Part shown: positions 54,301 through 61,784 of the stretch, one piece after another
How the letters are laid out: the number at the start of each line of letters is the position of its first letter
Numbering within the stretch: position 1 is the stretch's first letter
From: Oegoconia quadripuncta
Lineage: Eukaryota; Arthropoda; Insecta; Lepidoptera; Autostichidae
DNA: 64,000 bases
NCBI GenBank assembly: GCA_949316235.1
Contig: OX438751.1
Location: 1,036,413-1,100,412 of the forward strand
Reading direction: 5' to 3'
The notes under the pieces: generated by a model
Database searches by the model: none
Told to the model about the DNA's origin: nothing
What the model saw: only the letters and a program-made list of their open reading frames with translations
Program-made: the position numbers and the translations under genes

Positions 54301-54531
54301 GATGAATACGTAATATTTATAAATATGTATGTCATCTAGTACCCACAGCACATCCCTGCCTAAGTTGGTGCTAGTTAATTTTTGTATTCAAAATATTGTT
54401 CGTTGTGATTGCAGGTGTACGACCCGGAGTCGAACCAGTGGCGGCTGTGCGGCGCCATGAACTACCGGCGCCTCGGCGGCGGCGTCGGCGTCATGCGCGC
54501 GCCGCACCACGACAACCACTACATCTGGTGA
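36163..54531 (+). CDS. dbo: Diablo / KLHL20 BTB-BACK-Kelch protein, 10 exons
   Basis: Substrate adaptor for a CUL3-RING E3 ubiquitin ligase: BTB binds CUL3 and dimerises, BACK links, and the Kelch propeller recruits targets. Exons: 36163-36320, 38254-38422, 39121-39300, 40504-40662, 43064-43256, 44447-44670, 47745-47897, 48974-49224, 52478-52616, 54415-54531. They total 1743 nt and 580 residues; all phases agree and all borders are GT-AG. The start has a strong context (AGGATGG). BTB spans about 20-135, BACK about 140-245 and six Kelch repeats about 288-575, each with a GG doublet and ERYDP-type strand. It matches the remembered Drosophila diablo protein almost throughout (e.g. [33 protein letters not shown]) and ends HYIW, like KLHL20. 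Intron 8 is loaded with foldback elements. Unlike COG4, the protein has resisted GC-driven drift. Confidence 0.97.
36321..37280. other. diablo intron 1, nothing recognised
   Basis: 36720-36960 is less AT-rich than its surroundings and may be an old transposon 5' end, but no protein match was seen. Confidence 0.35.
37293..37871 (-). mobile_element. RTE-type LINE C-terminal fragment
   Basis: The 192-residue minus-strand frame contains [37 protein letters not shown] and [19 protein letters not shown]. These are diagnostic of RTE-clade reverse transcriptase C-termini (QRAMER..WxGHxxR..GRPxxRWxD). The frame is open over its length but 5'-truncated. Confidence 0.85.
37975..38205 (-). mobile_element. 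SINE-B, internally deleted
   Basis: Minus-strand SINE-B with an intact head (CCGCCTCCGTGGCTTAATGT on the minus strand) and box B. The stretch between the C-rich body and the tail is deleted near 38010 and 38118. Its head ends 48 bp before the diablo exon 2 acceptor. Confidence 0.8.
38254..38422 (+). CDS. dbo: diablo exon 2 (BTB)
   Basis: Acceptor ACACTGCAG, donor GTGCAG|GTGACC. It encodes [34 protein letters not shown] and VVEESNVQ, the core of the BTB fold. Confidence 0.97.
38560..38790 (+). mobile_element. RTE-type LINE C-terminal fragment
   Basis: The frame reads [20 protein letters not shown] and LKETAGPLW, then [13 protein letters not shown] and a stop, followed by a short AT tail. It is a different, shorter RTE copy than 37293-37871. 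Confidence 0.75.
39121..39300 (+). CDS. dbo: diablo exon 3 (BTB end, BACK start)
   Basis: Acceptor ACCTACGTCAG, donor [32 protein letters not shown], then [20 protein letters not shown], the start of BACK. A (TA)n and TATG microsatellite lies just before the acceptor. Confidence 0.97.
39345..39430 (-). mobile_element. SINE-C tail fragment
   Basis: ACACACAGCGCCATCTAGTT through CAACTAGGCTTGTATTATGG to CCAGATGGTTGATAAACTAC. It gives the uninterrupted form of 10785-10995. Confidence 0.6.
39815..40015 (+). mobile_element. SINE-C
   Basis: Box-B-like GGTCGCGGGTTCGAATCCCG at 39834-39853, body ATATGTTTGTATGATGAATA, tail GAGATGGCGCTGTGTGTTTG followed by ATTTATTTATTTG. It shares its head type with SINE-A but has a different tail. 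Confidence 0.65.
40195..40450 (+). mobile_element. SINE-B without head
   Basis: Starts GGTTGGTGGTAGGGCATTTT and ends GTCGTGCATAAAAAAAAA. The tRNA-like head is missing. Upstream 40030-40190 resembles another LINE tail (GGACGTCCACACCAGACATT). Its A-tail ends 53 bp before the diablo exon 4 acceptor. Confidence 0.75.
40504..40662 (+). CDS. dbo: diablo exon 4 (BACK)
   Basis: Acceptor TACCTTCCAG, donor GCACAG|GTCGGT. It encodes [39 protein letters not shown] and [10 protein letters not shown]. Confidence 0.97.
40695..41415 (+). mobile_element. SINE-C split by AT-rich DNA
   Basis: The head and body (GGTCGCGGGTTCGAATCCCG at 40746-40765) end near 40860. The characteristic tail (AGATGGCGCTGTGTGTATGT) appears only at 41378. 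About 470 bp of AT-rich sequence lies between; no ends of an inserted element were recognised. Confidence 0.55.
41725..41850 (+). mobile_element. SINE-B, degenerate fragment
   Basis: GTGGCTCAATGTAAACAGAA, TTCGGAGGTCGCGGGTTTAC, TCGGTTTGGTTGGTGG and GCCGGGCTAGCTAC in the order of SINE-B, with deletions. Confidence 0.6.
42105..42475 (-). mobile_element. LINE 3' end with poly(A)
   Basis: On the minus strand it runs from a Pro/Arg/Gly-rich frame ([16 protein letters not shown]) to CCAGGCGAGCGGTACGCGTC, GGGGTTTCCCCGCGTC and a poly(A) tract at 42116-42106. It is GC-rich, unlike its surroundings. Related tails lie at 10817-10952 and 18060-18222. Confidence 0.65.
42668..43000 (-). mobile_element. SINE-B, full length
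   Basis: Minus-strand copy with tail T-run at 42667-42676 and head at 42975-43000 (GAGCCACGGAGGCGGTTA). The head ends about 63 bp before the diablo exon 5 acceptor. Confidence 0.85.
43064..43256 (+). CDS. dbo: diablo exon 5 (BACK end)
   Basis: Acceptor TTGTTTCCAG, donor [30 protein letters not shown] ... [20 protein letters not shown]. The [13 protein letters not shown] linker is a hallmark of the KLHL20/diablo group. Confidence 0.97.
43257..44446. other. diablo intron 5, nothing recognised
   Basis: A LINE-tail-like remnant (TCTCTGCCTACACCAAAACA near 44320) and otherwise AT-rich sequence. Confidence 0.35.
44447..44670 (+). CDS. dbo: diablo exon 6 (Kelch 1-2)
   Basis: Acceptor GCCCGGCAG, donor [32 protein letters not shown] and [20 protein letters not shown] open the propeller. 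Confidence 0.97.
44671..46129. other. diablo intron 6, first part
   Basis: A short CA-rich tract at 44795-44840; otherwise AT-rich sequence with nothing recognised. Confidence 0.35.
46130..46535 (-). repeat. Interspersed repeat with rep-C block
   Basis: 46385-46530 is rep-C in reverse complement, ending in an A-run at 46520-46533. 46130-46384 is GC-rich and may be the longer upstream part of the same element (GGGGAAGTACCACCCTCTCG). Confidence 0.55.
46559..46727. mobile_element. Small inverted-repeat element
   Basis: GCCCGTATCGCACAAACCGC at the left and CCATCAACACGGCTC at the right, with internal TCTCGAGACTGAGAT and ATCGAGACCGAGACG motifs. It is distantly like 6047-6370. Termini are weakly defined. 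Confidence 0.35.
46730..47744. other. diablo intron 6, last part
   Basis: Short open frames at 47056-47379 on the plus strand show no recognised domain. Nothing else was seen. Confidence 0.35.
47745..47897 (+). CDS. dbo: diablo exon 7 (Kelch 3)
   Basis: Acceptor AAATGTTTCAG, donor [32 protein letters not shown] and [25 protein letters not shown] begins 10 bases into the following intron. Confidence 0.96.
47907..48235 (+). mobile_element. 5'-truncated LINE (L-A) at diablo exon 7 donor
   Basis: From AAAGATACTATAAAACAGAA onward it matches the end of the LINE at 28630-29435 ([18 protein letters not shown], stop at 47988). It continues through the 3' UTR to GATTTGATTTGATTTGAT repeats at 48212-48230. 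It is sense to diablo. The residual native intron before it is only GTAACTGAT. Confidence 0.85.
48240..48973. other. diablo intron 7, remainder
   Basis: 48590-48720 resembles another LINE 3' UTR (GAGAAGAATTAGCAAGAAAC). Nothing else was recognised. Confidence 0.4.
48974..49224 (+). CDS. dbo: diablo exon 8 (Kelch 4-5)
   Basis: Acceptor TGCCCCCAG, donor [48 protein letters not shown] and [20 protein letters not shown]. Confidence 0.97.
49453..49690 (+). mobile_element. SINE-A, full length
   Basis: Head GACGACCGATTGGTGTAGTG (box A TGGTGTAGTGG), box B GGGTTCGAATCCCGCG, body and AT-rich tail ATTTATTATTATTTATTTAT. It is the best copy of this family in the window. Confidence 0.88.
50018..50288. mobile_element. 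Near-perfect foldback element
   Basis: Left arm 50021-50133 and right arm 50172-50285 are reverse complements over about 112 bp, with only one or two mismatches at the outer tip (CAGGGTGTAA versus CACCGTGTAA). The spacer is 38 bp. It sits in diablo intron 8. Confidence 0.95.
50426..50745. mobile_element. Foldback MITE, GTGTCGATTCGGATGTACA family
   Basis: Arms of about 100 bp begin GGTGTCGATTCGGATGTACA in inverted orientation. They run through AACGAACTAACTAAATTTAA and TCCTTTTCTAAC with small differences. A second member lies at 60034-60173. Confidence 0.88.
51404..51950 (+). mobile_element. Possible solo LTR
   Basis: Begins TGTTATGTGCTATCC and ends CTGGACTCTAACA. It contains degenerate tandem CACTATAGGTCACATT-type repeats (51420-51620) and TGTATATATATTCAGTGAG, a promoter-like stretch. 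No clear target duplication was found, so this is tentative. Confidence 0.35.
51958..52314. mobile_element. Foldback MITE with TACAGGGTGTCCC ends
   Basis: Arms 51958-52026 and 52247-52314 are reverse complements over 67 bp with one mismatch (GGAAGTATGGATCAAATCGA, GGGGCATGGGGAAGGTCATT). The interior is A-rich (52030-52090) with no frame. Third foldback in diablo intron 8. Confidence 0.92.
52478..52616 (+). CDS. dbo: diablo exon 9 (Kelch 5-6)
   Basis: Acceptor GTGGCAG, donor [32 protein letters not shown], then [17 protein letters not shown]. Confidence 0.97.
52926..53140 (+). mobile_element. SINE-A
   Basis: GACGACCGGTTGGTGTAGTG, box B GGGTTCGAATCCCGTG, with a deletion in the body relative to 49453 (the AACATTTATTCCTGAGTC part is missing). 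Confidence 0.85.
53141..53844. other. diablo intron 9 DNA, nothing recognised
   Basis: AT-rich, without recognisable repeats. Confidence 0.4.
53845..54115. repeat. 22-bp minisatellite, about 12 copies
   Basis: Two alternating unit types, GTTCCCAGCCGTGCTCGGTT+CA and GTTCGCGGCCGGACTCGGTT+CA. Diverged units continue to about 54230, and a few single units are seen at 52740-52810. It is GC-rich in AT-rich intron 9. Open frames across it in several phases are artefacts. Confidence 0.95.
54262..54395 (+). mobile_element. SINE-A fragment
   Basis: AATCCAAATCCCGCTACGG, GTCATCTAGTACCCACAGCA and TTGGTGCTAGTTAATT match the SINE-A/C body with decay. Confidence 0.5.
54415..54531 (+). CDS. dbo: diablo exon 10 (last)
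   Basis: Acceptor [29 protein letters not shown], then [18 protein letters not shown] and TGA. The RRLGGGVGV strand closes the Kelch propeller. The Drosophila protein, as remembered, runs about ten residues longer. Confidence 0.95.
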   Translation: MYDPESNQWRLCGAMNYRRLGGGVGVMRAPHHDNHYIW

Positions 54532-56024
54532 GTGCCGCCAGCCACACCACCACTACAATACAACTGGAATCCTACAACCTTGGGATCTTCATGAGGGTGA
54601 ATAGGCATCTACTGAGATCGCGTGCTTCCTCTTCGACCACATCGTCACTTTCCAACAGGTGAGATTGAGGTCAAACGCGTGTCATGTCATGATAGAAAAA
54701 TACGATTCGACGGCGCACTTTAAATAATGAAAAGGAATATTAAAAATGCATTATTTTCGAAAAATTTCACTAGTACACAGTCTAGACATTCGATGCGGCC
54801 GGAACACCACGGAAAGGCATGTAAAATCACTGTCACTACTAGTTGTTTTCAATTGAAGGCAGTCGTTACACAATAAACTATCGTCGGCTCTACCTCGCAA
54901 TAACCATGCACTTGTATAAAATTGTAATATTTATATTCTTTAAACTATAGGTATAGGTCGAATCACCCTTCTTTTGAAGATTCTAGATTGTAGGATTCAG
55001 AAAAGACTGAAACCGAAAGGGCATTCCAAGCCTTAGCTGTTCGCATTATGAATGAAAAGTAGAACCGTTTAACTTTCCTTAAACTTAAATCTTAATTCGT
55101 TAAACTTAAATCCCTTTCCACGCCTTGTAGGCCGAAGAATGGCGATGGTGAAATATGCAAACTCACTCAAATGCATCCTGTAAAAGAACCACTCTGCTGA
55201 ATCCGCAATAACCCTTATAATTTTTATTCCAGGAACAGAAAGGACTCCGTTGTATGAGCTATGATCGCCGTGCTCGAGCACGAGTATAACTCAGTTCGTT
55301 TATATTACTCGGCGGCGCACCGAGGGGCGGGAGCCGCGGGCGGGGGGAGGGGGGAGTGACACATCCTGCCGCTTTAGTTTATGGCTATTATTCGGTCTTA
55401 GACCACTAGTATCCCTGCCGGAGTACCCCTAGAGGAATGAATGATGAATAAATGAGTCATTCATTCGTTCATTCATTCATTGACAACGACCACAGATTAC
55501 CTACCCCTATAGACTAGTAATTTTCATTGATATTCTGTCAAATTAAGAAGTGTGATGGTTGGGGAACGGGCCAAGTGTGTATATTTATCATTGTTAGCAA
55601 CCATCTACAATGGACCACGCGTCAACAACTGCAGACTACTCTGCGATTGCGTATGGCGACGTTCAAATGGATTCGCATGTATCGAGACATTAAAACAATG
55701 TTTGAAGGCGAATATTGTAAATTTTATTAGGTGCTTAATAATGTTGACTAATATTTCTCGATGTTTTGGCGAACCACGCTCTCTGCATATTACTGGTCTA
55801 GGGGGTGGGTGGTGTGTCATAGTTTATTTACAAAAACGGCATAATCGATCGTCTTCGGTAGTATCCGATGGTACATTTGATTCTTTTTTGCAGTTATGTT
55901 GTTTCTGTAAATAGTCTATCTGTTAAAGTAATGGAGTTTCATTAATATAAAATTTAATTGTGATTTTTGAATGGCAAATGCTCTGGTTTTCTTAGTGACA
56001 CGCAATAAAATAGATATCGTAGCG
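54532..56024. other. diablo 3' flank with LINE fragments
   Basis: 54550-54680 (plus) and 54980-55200 (minus) are L-B LINE pieces related to 12550-12880. A GC-rich patch lies at 55310-55360. The poly(A) site of diablo cannot be assigned; the AATAAA at 54882 is in repeated sequence. Confidence 0.45.
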
Positions 56025-56185
56025 CGTTCAAATCCCGCTAGGACTAAATGTTAAATTCCTTAGTCATGGATGTTTATATAAATATTTATGTATATTTACC
56101 CGTTGTCTAGTATCCATAGGCTTTGCCTAATTTGGTAATAGATAATTAATGTAAGTGGTCGTAATGTTTATATTTATTGGATGTC
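56025..56185 (+). mobile_element. SINE-A without head
   Basis: Starts in a decayed box B (GCGTTCAAATCCCGCTAG) and continues through ATGGATGTTTATATAAATAT to the tail. Confidence 0.65.
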
Positions 56186-56269
56186 ACATCGTGGAAAATA
56201 AGATGAATTTTTAGACCTACTTTAGCTGCACACAATATTTATTGTCTTTTGCTGGCTTCAAATCTTCCT

Positions 56270-56410
56270 TTCAATAAATTTAATGATACTGTAAAGGAGA
56301 TGTTTATTAAAAAAGTATAATATAAAATAGACTATGATGATAATCATCCTTGGACATAACCAACTCGTTTGCACGCCAGGCTATTTCACAATTAATAATG
56401 AAATATTGTT
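56270..56410 (+). mobile_element. LINE 3' fragment (L-A)
   Basis: TTTAATGATACTGTAAAGGA and CCAGGCTATTTCACAATTAA match the end of 47907-48235 with many changes. Confidence 0.6.
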
Positions 56411-56444
56411 ATGCCATACATTTGTGTAGTAATTAACCATCTGG

Positions 56445-56515
56445 TATTTTAATACAGGCCTAGTTGGCTAGATGGCGCTGTGTGTATGTGCAAGGATATT
56501 TATTTATATTTTCCC
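56445..56515 (+). mobile_element. SINE-C tail fragment
   Basis: CCATCTGGTATTTTAATACA, then GCTAGATGGCGCTGTGTGTA and ATATTTATTTATATT. Confidence 0.5.
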
Positions 56516-58091
56516 AGCGGTAAAATAGTGTACATTTCAACTATCCTTGTCTGTTACATCTCTGAGATGCTCCGGAACTTCGTGAATGAAAGACAAAAAC
56601 TCATTCGCATTTATAGGTTATGTTAGTATAATTTCTGTTGCTGTAAAAGAGGTGCTATGGTTTCCACGGGGGTGCTTCGCAGGGGCGCAGTCAAAAACAG
56701 ATATGACCTTGCTTTATTTGTAAAATTGTGGTAAAGAACTCGTTGAGGCAGTATGTTACAGGCTTCTGTTAAATTACAGAATTTCTCTTAAAAGAGCTGC
56801 AGTACAAAATGTTTTGAATCAAGTCTTGCTATCTCCATATTTGAGGGATGGAAATTATTGCTTTTATGAAGTTTCATTTGAGAGTTAAAGATGTGATTGA
56901 TTACAATTTGTATGAAAAGTCGTTACTACGGTTTATCCTTCATGAAATGATTTTTTTTTCACTGTGATATCACTTGCGAAATTTCACTGTCAACGGTTTT
57001 GCACTAGCAATGACATCTAATGTCTCATCTGTCACTTTAGCGGGGCTAGCACAACTTGTATGGCGCGACTCGACTAAGCTTTCGTGTCTCAAATATTGTC
57101 CTTTCAACCGACTTCAAAAATGAGGAGATCCTAACTGATTTTGATGATAATTAATTTGTTCCATATGAAAGTGCATGGATCATTACTGAAGTCGGTTGTG
57201 TTTACCAATTATGACCGTTCAATTATCGTAGCACAACTTACGGCTGTATTAATAAACCGGTCTTGAGATTGAGATCGCGCCTGTCTCAATGCTGTTTTTG
57301 TATGCGTTTTTAATATACAACAGATTCTTGAGCGTCAACTTAAGGTCAGAAAAAAATAATGTCATGTGGCGAGACTGGGATATACATGCGTAGTTCTTTC
57401 ACTCGAGTCGCGGTAGCCGTGCTGCTCTGTACCTTGTTATTGCTGTCACTGATTAGAATGAGTTTCATTAGTAAATAGCCATAACCAGCATACAATCGAG
57501 AAGTTATAAATCTAATTGGCAATGAAATTTCTTTCAATTTCAATAGTTGTGAACTGCTACTAATATGGAATTCATGACTTTATGCGTTTTTCACACTGAC
57601 ATACTACAAAATGGAGAGGGGATTACATACAAAATTTTTTTCGTCCTACTATTGGCAATCAGCTTATTCGGGCGACATTTCTGACAGACCCGAGTGTGAT
57701 AATAACTCCAGTTAGCAAATTATTCATATTTTTCATCTTCCTTAAGGTGACAGTGCTCTACGGAAGATTTTGGCGACTTGTTACTTTTAGTTCGAACGCT
57801 TGTGAGCGCGGACCTGAAGTCCATTGTGTGGTATGTCAGTGGTTTTACATTACATTACATTTACATTAAAATTACATTGGACATATAGAATCAAGGTCAA
57901 CCCTGCCGATTTAGCATACCATATGACAGCTAGCAGCAGATGTGACATATGAAATCCTCATCCATATGAATTTTCACACTCAGGTTATAATCCGCAATGT
58001 CTTATTAAGGTACTGAACAACATTGACCAGTGTAATTAAATAATGGTGACACCTATATACATGTCTGTAGGATCCACCTTTAATAATTGAA
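56516..58091. other. Intergenic DNA
   Basis: 57240-57350 resembles one end of the element at 6047-6370 (GTATTAATAAACCGGTCTTGA). Nothing else was recognised. Confidence 0.4.
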
Positions 58092-58631
58092 TATACAGGG
58101 TGTAATCAAATTCATGTAGTTCCCCGACACCACGTGGTCTACTCTCGGCAAGAAATTTAATTAAGTGCTATAGCATATTATAGCGCTAAATAAATGAATT
58201 TGCCCGCGAAAGGTGTTATCATGTTTAATTTTTCATAGTTTTTGTTTTGTTCGGTCTATTTATGTCTTCTAAATCCATCAACTGTGCCGTAGTAAACTTC
58301 TTCCAAGTTAGACCTTGTATTTAACATGTCAGGGGTCATTAGAAAGTCAATTCGTCGTTTACCTGAATAAATGTTAATCCGTAAGTAAATTTTTTTACAT
58401 TAACAATGCGCAATAATATTACCTGAACTTGTAGTGAATTTGTCATACAAAGTATTTACTGAAGTGGGAATCTTCAGTTATGAAACTATCGATGATTTGA
58501 TTATATATAAATGAACAGCTTAGATATACCATACAAATGAGATCATCCTGAGGTCAAAGGGAGTAAAGCTTGTTCGCATTTATCATCACTATCACCTAGT
58601 AGTTGTCATGTTTTCTTATACACCCTGTATA
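58092..58631. mobile_element. Candidate MITE with ATATACAGGGTGTA ends
   Basis: The left end TATACAGGGTGTAATC and the right end TACACCCTGTATATT are inverted over about 14 bp, 540 bp apart. The interior does not fold back. It shares the TACAGGGTG tip with 50018 and 51958. Confidence 0.5.
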
Positions 58632-60033
58632 TTGTCAGAGAGTATTTTAATGGTGTTAGCCAATATAACTAGTCAACTGTATTTCGACCAGCCACCATAT
58701 TGTCTAACTTTAATGCTAATGGACAATATCGCCAACTGACAAATTTGACCAATAGTAACGCTTAAATTTTCAAATTAGACCAATGACGATGGAGATGACA
58801 AATAGTTATTACCATTGATGTTAGACAAAAATGTCATTCCGTTGTTTCGTTGACAGTGCCGATCAATAGTAAGTTTGTGACGCTAGATGGCGCATCGGAC
58901 CAATGCTTTGTGTTGCCAGGTTGAATAATTTGTTGTTTTGTTTTAGGTATTTATTTACGTGTTTTGTTGGTTTTATGTAAATAACGTTTGGACAGAATTG
59001 TGTTGTGAATGACAGTCGAGTGTGGTTGAAAATGACAAGTATTAAGAGCCGAGAAATAAATAGAAATCGGTACTGATGCGCCATCTGTTGGGGAGAACAC
59101 GCAAGCTCCCCATTCCATATTTGGTTCGTTCGATAAAATGGCGCTAAAAAAGAAAGCCATTATCATTGAGTAATTTGTAATTATTTGTGAAATTACTGGG
59201 GAAATTACAAATTGGCCAATTTATGAAGGTATTCATGCTGTTCAATTCATGTCTGTTATTGATGTACTCAAGTTTACCTTTATAGATTGGCCAAACTGTA
59301 TTCTTATTCGTACTCAATCATTTAACGTGGTCGGACTAGTGTGAATGTGTCTTAAAAGGTGGGCTGTCGGCCTGTTTCTCAAAATAACTCGTGAAAGAAA
59401 AAATTATTAGGTACTCAATTATTATAAAATTCAAGTGGGTAAATCGGCCTCACTCCTCAATTTTAAATTAAATTCAAGGCTGCGAGTGCCACGTAGTAGC
59501 GTTTTATGACACACTTCGTTGTATCGATAAATTAACTTTCGATGAATTGTGTAGACTTATAATTAGAAATATATATAAAGGGTAAAGGATAATGATACAT
59601 TTTACAAACTGTAATCGTCCACATGTAAAAAATTGGCGATATTATCTGTATTTTAATAAAATTTATTATGTTTATGCATTGATTTACATGCTATATATGT
59701 GGTCGCACGAACAAATCCTTTTCACGCTTTTCTTAGTAGATACAACAGCGCAATCTCTTCGAATACTTGAGAACTAATAGGACTGCTGAGAATAAATGGC
59801 CAAAATCAGAAACGCTTACGACCAAAATTTTTTTTTTTTCACAATCTTTAAACGTGCAAGAAAAAATTATAATCATGACTAAAAGATACTCGTTTTTTTG
59901 TCACCTTTCTATGGTAATTATTTTACAAAGTAATTCAGCATTTGATACGACAGTTCGCGAATATCATAAGTCTGTGTTTATGTCAATAACTTGCTCTAGC
60001 AACCTCAACTTTTATTGTTAAAATATAGACAAT
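58632..60033. other. Intergenic DNA, nothing recognised
   Basis: Mostly AT-rich; short frames without domains. Confidence 0.4.
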
Positions 60034-60173
60034 AGTGTCGATTCGGATGTACACCAACTAAACTAAAACCAGTTTTGGAGTGGTGCTGTCGCATCGTTCT
60101 GTTCCAGGGAGAAAGAGAAAGTAATACTTTAAAACTGGTTTTGGTTTAGTTAATGTACATCCGAATCGACACC
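60034..60173. mobile_element. Short foldback MITE
   Basis: 140 bp, GTGTCGATTCGGATGTACA at both ends, with a second inner inverted stretch AAAACCAGTTTT / AAAACTGGTTTT. Same terminal family as 50426-50745 but with a different interior. Confidence 0.85.
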
Positions 60174-60776
60174 ATTATCGCATAATTCTTTAGATATGAT
60201 CGATTCTACAATTTGTATAAAAACAAGTTACTATCGTTCACCCTTAAACAAACTATTTTCTGTGCATGACAAGCAACACAAAGTCTATAAATATTGGTAT
60301 AGATTCTATTCAACGCGCTCAAAATTAAGTCTAAGCTATCACTATCCTTTTCTTATTACGAGCACACAGGAAGGTCGACGACATGACATTTTAGTTTCTC
60401 TTTAATTTATTCCGTAATCATAACTTCTGAGATGTCGAGGATGTTATTTTTAATTTTGAAATGAGGGTAGCTTAAAGTTTATTTTAAGCGTGCGACACGG
60501 GATTTACGCCATTGTAATGTTAATATTTAATAAAATAATATAATAAAAAGTTTAGTGATATCATAAATTATATTTTTTTTATTTTTGTGGCGAGACGAAT
60601 ATTTTCCGCAATAAAACGTTCAAGACCATCTGCTGAGTTGCACACTTGCTCTACTGAATCAATTTTGCGTAAATGAAATAGGTATTCGTAGACAGTACAC
60701 GATAAAGCAACATTTTACACAATAATGCGCGCTTCCAACCAGCGAGGAAGCATTTACAAAATCAAATTTTCACATA
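60174..60776. other. Intergenic DNA, nothing recognised
   Basis: AT-rich, without recognised features. Confidence 0.35.
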
Positions 60777-60892
60777 TTAGGTCCTTACCTATGAAATTGG
60801 CGTTTTGTATGAAGAATTTCATTAAGACTGTTTTCTCCATACAAACATTTTTGATTTTTTTTTGGGAACGGCAAATCCAAATTTTCTTTTAT
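60777..60892 (+). mobile_element. MITE end fragment
   Basis: TTAGGTCCTTACCTATGAAA through GTTTTCTCCATACAAACATT to GGGAACGGCAAATCC, matching one end of 1312-1882. The other end was not found. Confidence 0.7.
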
Positions 60893-61586
60893 TTTTTGTT
60901 TGTAAGTTTGCTCCATTAAATAACTTTGGGTTACAATTATATTATATTGTATTATTAGACTGAATATCGCCGAGCGGTCTATTCCATTCTCAACTATAAT
61001 ATGTCTAACTGTACGTTCGTTTGTAAAAAAACCGAATTGGTACTGTCTATAGTTAGGAAAATGAGGCATTCGGAAAATTAAGAATAGCTAAAATTTTGAC
61101 TTTTCTGGAACTGGAATCTAATCGCCGACAGGGCCATAATTAGTGTTGACTATTTTTTTTTTTTTTCAAATTTATAAAAAAGTCCTGAAAGCGAAGATTG
61201 TTTTAAATTTAAATTACTATATGAGTGCAAGTTACATAATCAAACTTTTTGGATTTATTTTGTTGGTCAATAACCATTACAAATATTGAAAAAAAAAAAC
61301 AGCTGTACATTATGAATTTCCTTAATATAACTTTATTGCACTGCTTTCTGATTGCCAAGTTTTGAGGAAATTATAGCGTAGTTGGAAGCAAATAGTCCCA
61401 TCACAATCCATTACCGCCCGTATTTTGGTAAGCATTCATATATGTAAATATCATTTAATTTTAATCTCGTAAGTTGTACTGTCAGCTAGAGGGAAACCAG
61501 ACCCCCCTTATTTAGCCATATGTGAATAGGGGATAATATTTATTTTCAGTTGACTGTACATCTGTGCATTGAATCAGTAGTTGTAA
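60893..61586. other. Intergenic DNA, nothing recognised
   Basis: A minus-strand frame at 60785-61069 overlaps the MITE fragment and has no recognised domain. Confidence 0.35.
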
Positions 61587-61784
61587 TTAATGCAGTGTAA
61601 GTGGAGGCGGCGAAGTAGCCTTATCCACGCCGGGGGTCTCCTCCGCCTCGTCCTCCTCCCCCTCCGCGTCCCCCTCGCCCTCCCCCTCTGCTTCTCCGTC
61701 GACAGGCGCCGTCTCCCCGTCCGTGGAGCTGGCCGGTGGAGCGTCGGACTCCTCGAGAGTCTCTTCTTTTGTCTCGTGCCGCTT
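61587..61784 (-). CDS. Unrecognised gene, last exon
   Basis: Acceptor CTTCTTGCAG. 65 residues beginning KRHETKEETLEESDAPPAS, then a strongly acidic run (EGEGEGDAEGEEDEAEE) and TSPPPLTLH with a TAA stop. The phase agrees with the exon at 62070-62295. The acidic tail is low complexity and gives no function. Confidence 0.65.
   Translation of the reverse strand, partial: KRHETKEETLEESDAPPASSTDGETAPVDGEAEGEGEGDAEGEEDEAEETPGVDKATSPPPLTLH

Noticed and set aside
53823..54313. Frames of 115 to 144 residues with [13 protein letters not shown] repeats
   Set aside because: They are translations of the 22-bp minisatellite in an intron; no splice or homology support.
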